NCBI GenBank assembly: GCA_031406575.1
Contig: JANOHP010000101.1
Coordinates: forward strand, 1-19,858
DNA from: Ga0077555 sp031406575
Lineage (GTDB): Bacteria; Pseudomonadota; Alphaproteobacteria; Rhizobiales; Hyphomicrobiaceae
Direction: 5' to 3'
DNA: 19,858 bases
The translations under genes were made by a program, and so were the position numbers. This document shows positions 1-6,659 of the stretch, one piece after another (the first letter of the stretch is position 1; the number at the start of each line of letters is the position of its first letter). The notes under the pieces were generated by a model that saw only the letters and a program-made list of their open reading frames with translations, did no database searches and was not told the DNA's origin.

Positions 1-142
1 CGGCGTTGAACTTGTCGATCTCCATCAGCGCGCCCTTGCTGGACGCCGAGCCCAGGACCGCGCCACGGCCCGACTGGATCGTGACCATGCCGGCTTTGAT
101 CGGCTTGTTCTGTGCCCGCGAAACGAAGGGAAAGCCAGAAAG
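1..142 (-). pseudogene. 5'-truncated fragment of a branched-chain-amino-acid-type ABC substrate-binding protein
   Basis: Read on the minus strand from about 142 down to 1, the frame gives a Tat/Sec signal-peptide end (LSGFPFVSRAQ) followed by the usual opening of a Peripla_BP_6 (Liv/Urt-type) binding protein: KPIKAGMVTIQSGRGAVLG, then SSKGALMEIDKFNA. The rest of the gene lies beyond the window edge. Upstream the frame runs only about 10 codons further, to a TGA near 176, without any ATG, GTG, TTG or CTG. The other two minus frames carry stops there and encode no signal peptide. Visible fact: the export signal has lost its start and its n- and h-regions. Inference: the gene was cut at about 140-150 by a rearrangement, or there is an assembly join. 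The first in-frame ATG (88-86) lies inside the mature domain and would give a protein that is not exported. Confidence 0.6.
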
Positions 143-166
143 CGGCGTTAGTGTGTCTCGACTATA

Positions 167-181
167 TGAAAATGATTTTCA
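167..181. promoter_or_regulatory. Fur-family-like operator palindrome
   Basis: TGAAAATGATTTTCA is a perfect 7-1-7 inverted repeat. It differs at two symmetrical positions from the classical Fur core TGATAATNATTATCA. It sits in an AT-rich island, directly upstream of a TATAAT box at 183-188, where a bound repressor would block RNA polymerase. The downstream gene encodes an iron-sulfur flavoprotein, which fits iron-responsive control. Other Fur-family members (Mur, Zur) or an unrelated regulator are possible. Confidence 0.45.
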
Positions 182-182
182 G

Positions 183-213
183 TATAATACTAAAGTGTCT
201 TTTCGTCTATAAT
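183..213 (+). promoter_or_regulatory. Two candidate -10 boxes (TATAAT at 183-188 and 208-213)
   Basis: Two perfect TATAAT hexamers lie in a locally AT-rich stretch of an otherwise GC-rich sequence, 138-168 nt upstream of the oxidoreductase start at 351. No good TTGACA-type -35 stands at 16-18 bp from either, so an activator or a degenerate -35 would be needed. The first box abuts the Fur-like palindrome. Either could drive the 351-3147 gene pair. Confidence 0.4.
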
Positions 214-350
214 GTCGCAGGCTCCTGCGGTGCCGCGGTGCCGCCGTATTGACGAGACCAGATGATGCGAATCATCCGACAGCGCACGGTGCAGCCTCGT
301 TTCGGCCAGTTCTGAACGCGGCAAACTCGAAGAGAGAATTAAGGGGGCCG

Positions 351-1655
351 ATGCAGCTCGATCCACTTCTGCTCGTCTACGCCGCGCCGCTCCTCCTGAT
401 TTGGGCGATCTACGCGCTCAACCGCAGCCGCTCCGAAGCGCGGGCGGTGGCGGCGCTCATGGAGGCGACCCAGGCGGGTCTCAACGAGCCGGCATCTTTG
501 CATCCGGTAATCGATCCCACCCTGTGCATCGGGTGCCGGGCCTGTGTCCGTGCGTGTCCCGAGGGTGACATCCTGGGGATCGTCAACGGCAAGGCCGCAC
601 TGGTTTCGCCATCCGAATGCATCGGCCATGGCGCGTGTCGTGCAGCGTGTCCGCGTGGCGCCATTTCGCTCGTGTTCGGCACGGCGACGCGCGGCGTCGA
701 TATCCCCAATGTCGGCGCTGATTTTCAAACCAATGTGCCCGGGATTTACATCGCCGGAGAGCTCGGTGGCATGGGGTTGATCCGCAATGCGATCGAGCAG
801 GGTCGCCAGGCCGTGGCCTCGATCGGTCAGTTCGCGGGCAACGGCCGCGACAACACGCTCGACCTCGTCGTCGTCGGTGGCGGGCCCGCCGGCATTTCGG
901 CGAGTTTGGCGGCGACTGAAAGCAAGCTGCGGTTCGTGACTGTCGAACAGGACAGCCTCGGTGGGACGGTCGCCCACTTTCCGCGCGGCAAGGTCGTGAT
1001 GACCCAACCTGCCACTCTGCCGCTCTACGGCAGGGTCGGGTTTCGCGAAATCGGCAAGGAACAACTGATCGCCTTCTGGAAGGACGTCATCGCCAAGACC
1101 GGTCTCCAAATCCGTTTCGGCGAACGCGTCGAGGCCGTCGTCCCCATGCCGGGGGGGTTCGAGGTCAGGACCACGCGCGGCGCCTATCGCACCCGATCCG
1201 TACTTCTCGCGATCGGACGTCGCGGCACGCCGCGCCGCCTGGGCGTTCCGGGCGAAGAGCAGAGCAAAGTCGTCTATCGCCTGACCGATGCCGAGCAGTA
1301 CCGCAAACAGCATGTCCTCGTTGTGGGCGGCGGAGACAGCGCGCTCGAGGCGGCCAGCAGCATCGCGGAGCAACCCGGCACGACAGTGACCCTTTCCTAC
1401 CGCGGCGAATCGTTTGCACGTGCTAAATCGAAGAACCGGGAACGGATCGCGCGCGCCCAAGTGCAGGGGAACCTTCGCGTGATACTGCAGTCGCAAGTGA
1501 AACACATCAGTCGAGACACGGTCGAGATCGAGTGGTCGGGTCGAACAGCGTCACTCCCGAATCAGGCCGTCATCGTCTGCGCGGGGGGCATTCTGCCAAC
1601 CGCCTTCCTGAAAAGTATGGGAATTGCCGTGGATACGAAATATGGAACGGCTTAG
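351..1655 (+). CDS. Membrane-anchored 4Fe-4S ferredoxin / FAD-NAD(P)H oxidoreductase (permuted thioredoxin-reductase-like)
   Basis: The protein has 434 residues. The ATG at 351 is chosen because AAGGGGG lies at 341-347; an earlier TTG at 249 only adds an unlikely N-terminus. Residues 5-22 form one membrane segment. A ferredoxin domain follows: C59-x2-C62-x2-C65-x3-C69-P, then C90-x2-H93-x2-C96-x3-C100-P, so the second cluster has His in place of its second Cys. Residues about 115-152 (NVPGIYIAGELGGMGLIRNAIEQG) look like the C-terminal FAD motif of thioredoxin reductases, yet precede the FAD-binding GGGPAG at 176-181 and the NAD(P)-binding GGGDS at 326-330. No redox CxxC is present in the pyridine-nucleotide domain, so this is not a true thioredoxin reductase. 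Likely role: electron transfer between NAD(P)H, FAD and iron-sulfur clusters at the membrane; the partner is unknown. Its end overlaps the next gene by 14 nt. Confidence 0.85.
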   Translation: MQLDPLLLVYAAPLLLIWAIYALNRSRSEARAVAALMEATQAGLNEPASLHPVIDPTLCIGCRACVRACPEGDILGIVNGKAALVSPSECIGHGACRAACPRGAISLVFGTATRGVDIPNVGADFQTNVPGIYIAGELGGMGLIRNAIEQGRQAVASIGQFAGNGRDNTLDLVVVGGGPAGISASLAATESKLRFVTVEQDSLGGTVAHFPRGKVVMTQPATLPLYGRVGFREIGKEQLIAFWKDVIAKTGLQIRFGERVEAVVPMPGGFEVRTTRGAYRTRSVLLAIGRRGTPRRLGVPGEEQSKVVYRLTDAEQYRKQHVLVVGGGDSALEAASSIAEQPGTTVTLSYRGESFARAKSKNRERIARAQVQGNLRVILQSQVKHISRDTVEIEWSGRTASLPNQAVIVCAGGILPTAFLKSMGIAVDTKYGTA

Positions 1656-3147
1656 CAGCGCCATCGCTACCGTAGGGATGATGATCGGGTGCCTGTTGGT
1701 CGGTGCCACGATCCAAACATTGCAGGCCCAGACGCCCGGCGACAGTCTGGATTCCGCAATCAAGTCGGCCGTGCGCGCGGGTGCGTTCGAAAAAGCAGCA
1801 TCGCTGCTCGAGGAGGCGGCCCGAGCGGGCAATGCCGAGGCGCAATATCAGCTGGCCTCCCTCTATCGCAGTGGACGCGGCGTGCCGCAGGATGCCGCGC
1901 ACGCTTTCGAATGGATGCTCGCGGCAGCAAAGGCGGGCCACCCAAAGGCGCAATTCAATGTCGGCAAGATGTTGCTCGCCGGCCATGGCACACCCGTCGA
2001 TCGCAAGCAGGGTGAGCATTGGCTGCAACTGGCGGCGGCGGCCGGTAGCGACAATGCGGTGGCGCTCCTCGCCGAAATGGCCTCCGCGAAACCCGAGCCG
2101 CATCGGTCGATCACGGCCAAAACCGGCGGTTGGGAAACCATCTCCACCGCACCTGATCCGCGGCCGATGGCACCCACACCCAGACCCGAAGTGGATCGCA
2201 CGGCTCTGCTGTCGGCAGCTTGGCGGGGACAGGCCAAGGCCCTCGCAACGCTGATTGCGGCCGGCGCGAACCTCGAGCTGAAGGACGAAGCTGGGAATAC
2301 GCCATTGGCCCTTGCCGCCGCTTCGGGAAGCGCTCCCGCCGTCGACATTCTGCTGGCGGCCGGCGCGAAAGCCGAGATCCGCAATACGGTGGGCGAAAGG
2401 CCCCTGCTGCTGGCATCACGAAAGGGGCACTCCGAGGTCGTATCGCAGTTGCTCGTCGGCAAGGGCGACGTCTCCGCAGTCTCCAAAGATGGCACGACCG
2501 CACTCGTTGCTGCGGTGCGTGGCTGCCATGGCAAAGTCGCCGAACTGCTTCTGCGGGCGGGAGCGGCACAGGAGCTGCGTCAAGTCGGTGGAACCATCTT
2601 GGCCACGGCCGCCAAGGCCTGCAGTGGCGACCTGATTGTCGTCCTGCTCGAGAACGGTGCCGCTATCGATGCTGTCGACGAGCACAGCCGCACGGCACTC
2701 TGGATGGCGGCCGAGGCTGGAAACCTCGCAGCCATCGATGCCCTCTTCGCCAGCAAGACCAATTCAGGGATAGCCGACAAGGACGGGCGAACGCCCGTGC
2801 TGCGCGCCCTCGAGAATGGTCACGGTCCCGTTGCCCTGCGCCTGCTGAAACTGGGCGCAAGCGCAAAGGACAAGGCGAACTCCGGCAATACGGCACTGCT
2901 GCTGGCCGCGCGTGCCGGCCTCGTGGACGTCATCGAGCATGTGATCCGCGCCGGCGCGCCCATCGATTCGCGAAACGCCAACGGCGATACAGCGCTGATT
3001 ATCGCGGCACACGATGGTCGTATCGACGTCGTGCGAGCCCTTCTGACTGCGGGCGCCAATCGAGATTTGCGCAACAAGAAGCGCGAGACTGCCTTGGACG
3101 TCGCCAGGAATGCGGCTCATGTCGAAGTTGCGACATTGTTGCAGTAA
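1642..3147 (+). CDS. Exported Sel1-repeat / ankyrin-repeat protein
   Basis: The protein has 501 residues. The ATG at 1642 is preferred over a TTG at 1624 because it gives a clean signal peptide (about residues 1-30, ending LQAQ). Residues about 63-150 carry two or three Sel1-like repeats (for example AGNAEAQYQLASLYRSGRGV and GHPKAQFNVGKMLLAGHGTP). After a Pro-rich linker, residues about 185-501 hold nine or ten ankyrin repeats with the usual GNTPLALAA and ALLTAGA patterns. Both repeat types are protein-binding scaffolds, so no enzymatic role is expected, and the protein should act in the periplasm. It overlaps the oxidoreductase by 14 nt, implying translational coupling and probably one functional unit. 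Known parallel: periplasmic ankyrin proteins such as AnkB of Pseudomonas support catalase activity. A similar supporting role here is only an inference. Confidence 0.85.
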   Translation: MERLSSAIATVGMMIGCLLVGATIQTLQAQTPGDSLDSAIKSAVRAGAFEKAASLLEEAARAGNAEAQYQLASLYRSGRGVPQDAAHAFEWMLAAAKAGHPKAQFNVGKMLLAGHGTPVDRKQGEHWLQLAAAAGSDNAVALLAEMASAKPEPHRSITAKTGGWETISTAPDPRPMAPTPRPEVDRTALLSAAWRGQAKALATLIAAGANLELKDEAGNTPLALAAASGSAPAVDILLAAGAKAEIRNTVGERPLLLASRKGHSEVVSQLLVGKGDVSAVSKDGTTALVAAVRGCHGKVAELLLRAGAAQELRQVGGTILATAAKACSGDLIVVLLENGAAIDAVDEHSRTALWMAAEAGNLAAIDALFASKTNSGIADKDGRTPVLRALENGHGPVALRLLKLGASAKDKANSGNTALLLAARAGLVDVIEHVIRAGAPIDSRNANGDTALIIAAHDGRIDVVRALLTAGANRDLRNKKRETALDVARNAAHVEVATLLQ

Positions 3148-3344
3148 AGACCACCGTTGCGCTTGGCCTGCGTCGCCTTGCCGACCCTGCGATCCGTCGC
3201 AGTCTGGGGTCTAGAGGTTGCCAACCCTGCACGCGCGCGATAGGGCTCGGTGACGACATCCGGGCGGGGCGCTGGTGGTGGGAACGTCACGACGGCACGG
3301 CCTGTGGTCTCCACAGCCAGTCCAAGCACGAGGAGACGGTTCTG
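3148..3344 (+). promoter_or_regulatory. cysD leader with three short dyads
   Basis: This 197-nt gap before cysD has no credible ORF. It contains three perfect inverted repeats: CTGCGA-TCCG-TCGCAG at 3187-3202 (a UNCG-type tetraloop if transcribed), GGTTG-C-CAACC at 3216-3226, and CTGTGG-TCT-CCACAG at 3302-3316, 14 nt before the Shine-Dalgarno AGGAGA (3331-3336). None is followed by a T-run, so none is a typical intrinsic terminator. They may be operator sites or leader-RNA structure. No known riboswitch was recognised. Confidence 0.35.
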
Positions 3345-4250
3345 ATGAATGCCCGATTGTCGCATCTCGATCTGCTCGAGGCGGAAAGCATTCACATTTT
3401 CAGGGAAACAGCTGCGCAATTTCGCAATCCCGTACTGATGTACTCGATCGGTAAAGATTCGACCGTCCTGCTGCATCTGGCTCGCAAAGCCTTCTTTCCC
3501 ATGAAGCCGCCGTTCCCGCTGCTGCACATCGACACCACCTGGAAGCCGCGCGACATGATCGTGTTCCGCGACAGGGTGGCGCAGGAGTTGGGACTCGATC
3601 TGATCGTGCACACCAATCAGGACGGGCTGGCGCGCAACATCAATCCGATCGACCACGCACCGTCGCTCTACACCGATGTGATGAAAACGCAGGCGTTGAA
3701 GCAGGCTCTGGATGCGCACGGTTTCGATGCGGCATTCGGCGGTGCGCGCCGCGACGAGGAAGCCAGTCGCGCCAAGGAGCGCGTGTTTTCGTTTCGCGCC
3801 CCAGGGCATCGCTGGGATCCGCGCCATCAGCGCCCCGAAATGTGGCGCATATTGAATGGCCGCCTCGGCACCGGCGAGACGGCGCGCGTCTTCCCGCTGT
3901 CCAATTGGACCGAACGCGACGTATGGCGTTACATTCTGCGCGAGAAGCTCGCCGTCGTGCCGCTCTACTTCGCCGCCGACCGCCCCGTCGTCGAACGCAA
4001 AGGCCAGCTCATCGTGCTGGATGACGACCGCATGCCACTCCAACCCGGCGAGCGCGTGAGCACGCGCCGCGTTCGGTTTCGCACGCTCGGCTGCTGGCCA
4101 TTGACCGCCGCAATCCTATCGGATGCCGCCGACATCGATAGTGTCGTGGCCGAGACCGTGGCCTCCCGCGTATCGGAACGTCAAGGCCGTTTGATCGACC
4201 ACGACCAATCCGGCGCCATGGAACGCAAGAAGCACGAAGGCTATTTCTGA
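3345..4250 (+). CDS. cysD: Sulfate adenylyltransferase subunit 2 (ATP sulfurylase small subunit)
   Basis: The 301-residue protein matches CysD in length and motifs. The PP-loop SIGKDST lies at residues 34-40, followed by HIDTTWKPRDMI, the Arg/Glu-rich FGGARRDEEASRAKERVFSF, and the conserved C-terminal MERKKHEGYF. With CysN it forms adenosine-5'-phosphosulfate (APS) from ATP and sulfate in the cytoplasm, the first step of sulfate assimilation. The ATG at 3345 has AGGAGA at 3331-3336 upstream; the much longer open frame extending 5' is only a shadow of the ankyrin gene. Its TGA overlaps the cysN ATG by one base (TGATG), so the two subunits are translationally coupled. Confidence 0.97.
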   Translation: MNARLSHLDLLEAESIHIFRETAAQFRNPVLMYSIGKDSTVLLHLARKAFFPMKPPFPLLHIDTTWKPRDMIVFRDRVAQELGLDLIVHTNQDGLARNINPIDHAPSLYTDVMKTQALKQALDAHGFDAAFGGARRDEEASRAKERVFSFRAPGHRWDPRHQRPEMWRILNGRLGTGETARVFPLSNWTERDVWRYILREKLAVVPLYFAADRPVVERKGQLIVLDDDRMPLQPGERVSTRRVRFRTLGCWPLTAAILSDAADIDSVVAETVASRVSERQGRLIDHDQSGAMERKKHEGYF

Positions 4251-5749
4251 TGAGCGCTGCACCGAGCCGAGCAACGGCGCTTTGCCAGGACACCCCGTCT
4301 GTCGGCGACCATCCCACGTTTCAATCGATCCCCGAACTGGACGGCATCGTACATATGCTGACATGCGGGTCGGTCGATGATGGCAAGTCGACCCTGATCG
4401 GCCGTCTCTTGTGGGATGCCGACGACCTCACTGACGATCAGCGCCAGTCGCTCGCGCGCTCGGTGGGCCCGGACGGTATTCCTGATTTCAGCCTCCTCGT
4501 CGACGGCCTGCTCGCCGAGCGCGAGCAGGGCCTCACGATCGATATCGCATGGCGGTACGTGGAAGCCGGGCGGCGCCGTCTGGTGATCATCGACAGTCCG
4601 GGGCACGAACAGTACACGCGCAACATGGCCTCGGGCGCGTCGCAAGCCGACGTTGCCGTCATGTTGGTCGATGCCCGGCACGGCATCAAACCGCAGACAC
4701 GCCGACATGCGGCCATCCTCGACCTGGTCGGCGTTCGCCACGTCGTGCTGGCCGTCAACAAAATGGATCTGGTCGATTTTCGCGAGTCGCGGTTCCGCCA
4801 GATCGAGCGCGACTTCGACACACTTGCGAAAACCTTCGGCTTTCATGATGCCCGAGCCATTCCCGTATCGGCCAAGCGTGGCGACAACGTCGCGCGACGA
4901 TCGCCGGTCATGACTTGGTATCGCGGCCCGACACTGCTCGAGCGTCTCAGCGCTGTACCACCCCGCACCCAGCAGTCCGACGGCCCATTCCGGTTTCCCG
5001 TCCAAACGGTGCTGCGCACGGACGATTTTCGCGGGCTCGCGGGAACGGTGGCGTGCGGTCGCATCGCCGTCGGCGACACGATCGAGGATGCGACGAGTGC
5101 GCGTCGTGGGGTCGTCGAACGGATCGTCACGATGGACGGCGATCTCCAGAGCGCCGAAAGCGGGCAAGCCGTCACCCTGGTCCTCGACACCGACATCGAT
5201 GTCTCGCGCGGCGCCGTTCTGGGTACACCGGGCCAAACGTCGGGATTGGCGCAACGGCTCGACGCGCGACTGTTGTGGGTTGCCGACGCGCCACTCGAGC
5301 CCGGACGGCGATTGCTGTTGCGGACAGCGGCCGACCCTGTGCCGGTCCAAGCCCTGCGTATCCAAGCCAAATTGGATCTCGATACGCTCGAGCAGAGCCC
5401 GGGAGAATCGTGCAGCACCAATGACTTGGTGATTGCCGACATCGTGCTCGCCCGGCCATCGCCGCTCGATCCGTTCAGTGCCATTCCCGCCATGGGCGCG
5501 TTCGTCCTGGTGGATGTTCTCACCGGCGCCACGGTCGCAGGCGGTATCGTCCGAGCCATCGCGCCGTTCGAGCCCAGTGCGCGCGAGCGCGGATTTCACC
5601 TGACGCAGGACCTGCTGGCGGCCGACCTGTGCCGTGGCCTTGGGCCGGACGACCCGGAATTCAAACGCCGTGCCGACGCCGTCGTTCGCTTGTTCGAAGC
5701 GGCGGGCCTTGACGTCGGGCTCGATCGAACTCTTCATCGGCACGGCTGA
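4250..5749 (+). CDS. cysN: Sulfate adenylyltransferase subunit 1 (regulatory GTPase)
   Basis: This is a 499-residue EF-Tu-like GTPase. The P-loop GSVDDGKST lies at residues 40-48, followed by the switch I-like EREQGLTID, G3 DSPGHEQYTRNM (Ser where DTPGH is usual), and G4 NKMD. Two beta-barrel domains follow (FRFPVQTVLRTDDFRGLAGT onward). GTP hydrolysis by CysN drives APS formation by CysD. The length fits CysN alone: the C-terminal APS kinase (CysC) domain found in CysNC fusions is absent, and no separate cysC lies in the window. PAPS would need a kinase encoded elsewhere, or the cell reduces APS directly. The gene starts on the last base of the cysD stop codon. Confidence 0.96.
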   Translation: MSAAPSRATALCQDTPSVGDHPTFQSIPELDGIVHMLTCGSVDDGKSTLIGRLLWDADDLTDDQRQSLARSVGPDGIPDFSLLVDGLLAEREQGLTIDIAWRYVEAGRRRLVIIDSPGHEQYTRNMASGASQADVAVMLVDARHGIKPQTRRHAAILDLVGVRHVVLAVNKMDLVDFRESRFRQIERDFDTLAKTFGFHDARAIPVSAKRGDNVARRSPVMTWYRGPTLLERLSAVPPRTQQSDGPFRFPVQTVLRTDDFRGLAGTVACGRIAVGDTIEDATSARRGVVERIVTMDGDLQSAESGQAVTLVLDTDIDVSRGAVLGTPGQTSGLAQRLDARLLWVADAPLEPGRRLLLRTAADPVPVQALRIQAKLDLDTLEQSPGESCSTNDLVIADIVLARPSPLDPFSAIPAMGAFVLVDVLTGATVAGGIVRAIAPFEPSARERGFHLTQDLLAADLCRGLGPDDPEFKRRADAVVRLFEAAGLDVGLDRTLHRHG

Positions 5750-5775
5750 GGCAGTCCGCGAGAGATCGACGCGTC

Positions 5776-6519
5776 ATGCTGGACGATTTTCTGCTCTATA
5801 TGGCCGTGGGCTTTGCCGCCCAGATGATCGATGGCGCGATCGGCATGGCCTATGGCGTGACCGCGAGTTCAGTTCTCCTGAGTTCGGGCGTGTCGCCAGC
5901 GGTGACCAGTGCCTGCGTCCATGCGGCCGAAGTGTTTACCACCGGCGCATCGGGGCTGTCGCACTGGCGGTTGGGGAACTTCGATCGCCGTATGGTGCTG
6001 CGGCTTCTCATTCCTGGCATGATCGGTGGCGCGCTGGGGGCTTACGTCCTCGCGAACCTGCCCGGAGACATGTTCCGTCCCTGGATCAGCGCTTATCTCC
6101 TCGCGCTGGGCTTGGTCATTCTGTGGAAGGCCGCGCGACCGCCTCGGCGACGCACCACACCACCCGCTTACGTGGCGCCCCTGGGGTTTTTCGGCGGACT
6201 GCTCGATGCCATCGGCGGTGGCGGTTGGGGACCACTCGTGACGTCGACGCTGTTGGGGGGAGGATCGGCGCCCCGCGTCACGATCGGCTCCGTCAATATT
6301 GCGGAATTCTTCGTCACCCTCGTTATTTCGGCGACTTTCGTTGCCACCATCGGATTGTCGCTTTGGCCGATCGTGGCGGGCCTCGTCGTCGGCGGCGTCA
6401 TCGCCGCTCCTTTCGCGGCCTTGGCGACCAAGTATCTTCCCCCGCGCGTCTTGATGGTCATGGTCGGAATCGTCGTCGTCGGGCTCAGTTGCCGCAACCT
6501 GCTGGCCAGCCTCGCGTAG
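5776..6519 (+). CDS. TauE/SafE-family sulfur-anion permease
   Basis: The 247-residue, strongly hydrophobic protein has about seven or eight membrane segments. The family signatures appear as two related halves: AVGFAAQMIDGAIGMAYGVT near the N-terminus and FFGGLLDAIGGGGWGPLVTS in the middle, each with a Gly-rich loop. TauE/SafE proteins move sulfite, sulfate or organosulfonates across the inner membrane, and direction varies within the family. The start lies 26 nt after cysN with a weak GAGAGA site near 5760, so the gene is probably the last of a cysDN-permease operon. That context favours sulfate uptake or sulfite export linked to assimilation. Substrate and direction cannot be read from sequence. 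Confidence 0.9.
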   Translation: MLDDFLLYMAVGFAAQMIDGAIGMAYGVTASSVLLSSGVSPAVTSACVHAAEVFTTGASGLSHWRLGNFDRRMVLRLLIPGMIGGALGAYVLANLPGDMFRPWISAYLLALGLVILWKAARPPRRRTTPPAYVAPLGFFGGLLDAIGGGGWGPLVTSTLLGGGSAPRVTIGSVNIAEFFVTLVISATFVATIGLSLWPIVAGLVVGGVIAAPFAALATKYLPPRVLMVMVGIVVVGLSCRNLLASLA

Positions 6520-6631
6520 CCAAACCAACAAGAAACCCCGTCCGAAATTCGCCGTGCGCAGCCCGCGACTCGTTGCGTGTCACACCTTGATAACCTACTT
6601 AAACCTTTGTTGAACACTTTCTGACTATCAT

Positions 6632-6657
6632 ACAGGCCGGAGCCTGTGGAGTCACAG
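6632..6657 (+). promoter_or_regulatory. Two mutually exclusive hairpins over the histidine kinase ribosome-binding site
   Basis: ACAGGC-CGGA-GCCTGT (6632-6647) is a perfect inverted repeat. CTGTG-GAGT-CACAG (6644-6657) is a second one sharing CTGT with the first. The Shine-Dalgarno GGAG (6648-6651) lies in the second hairpin and is free when the first forms. This arrangement could set translation of the kinase. Pairing is seen in the sequence; function is inference. Confidence 0.35.
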
Positions 6658-6659
6658 CC

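Noticed and set aside
6..212. Plus-strand 68-codon frame at the window start
   Set aside because: It lacks any motif and lies opposite a clear binding-protein fragment; its tail reads through the AT-rich promoter region.
339..1505. Minus-strand open frame opposite the oxidoreductase
   Set aside because: It has no family motifs, while the plus strand encodes ferredoxin, FAD and NAD(P) motifs.
2220..3344. Long 5' extension of the cysD reading frame (open from 2220)
   Set aside because: It lies in another frame of the ankyrin gene, is rich in Arg and Gly from out-of-frame GC codons, and the ATG at 3345 with AGGAGA matches the CysD N-terminus.
4241..5743. Minus-strand open frame of 500 codons opposite cysN
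   Set aside because: It mirrors cysN almost exactly, and its sequence (many Arg, Asp, His) is typical of an antisense shadow; the plus strand carries clear GTPase motifs.
6587..6631. Candidate sigma-70 promoter (TTGATA or TTGAAC with TATCAT) before the histidine kinase
   Set aside because: Spacing is wrong: TTGAAC is 10 bp from TATCAT, and TTGATA has no -10 at 16-18 bp.
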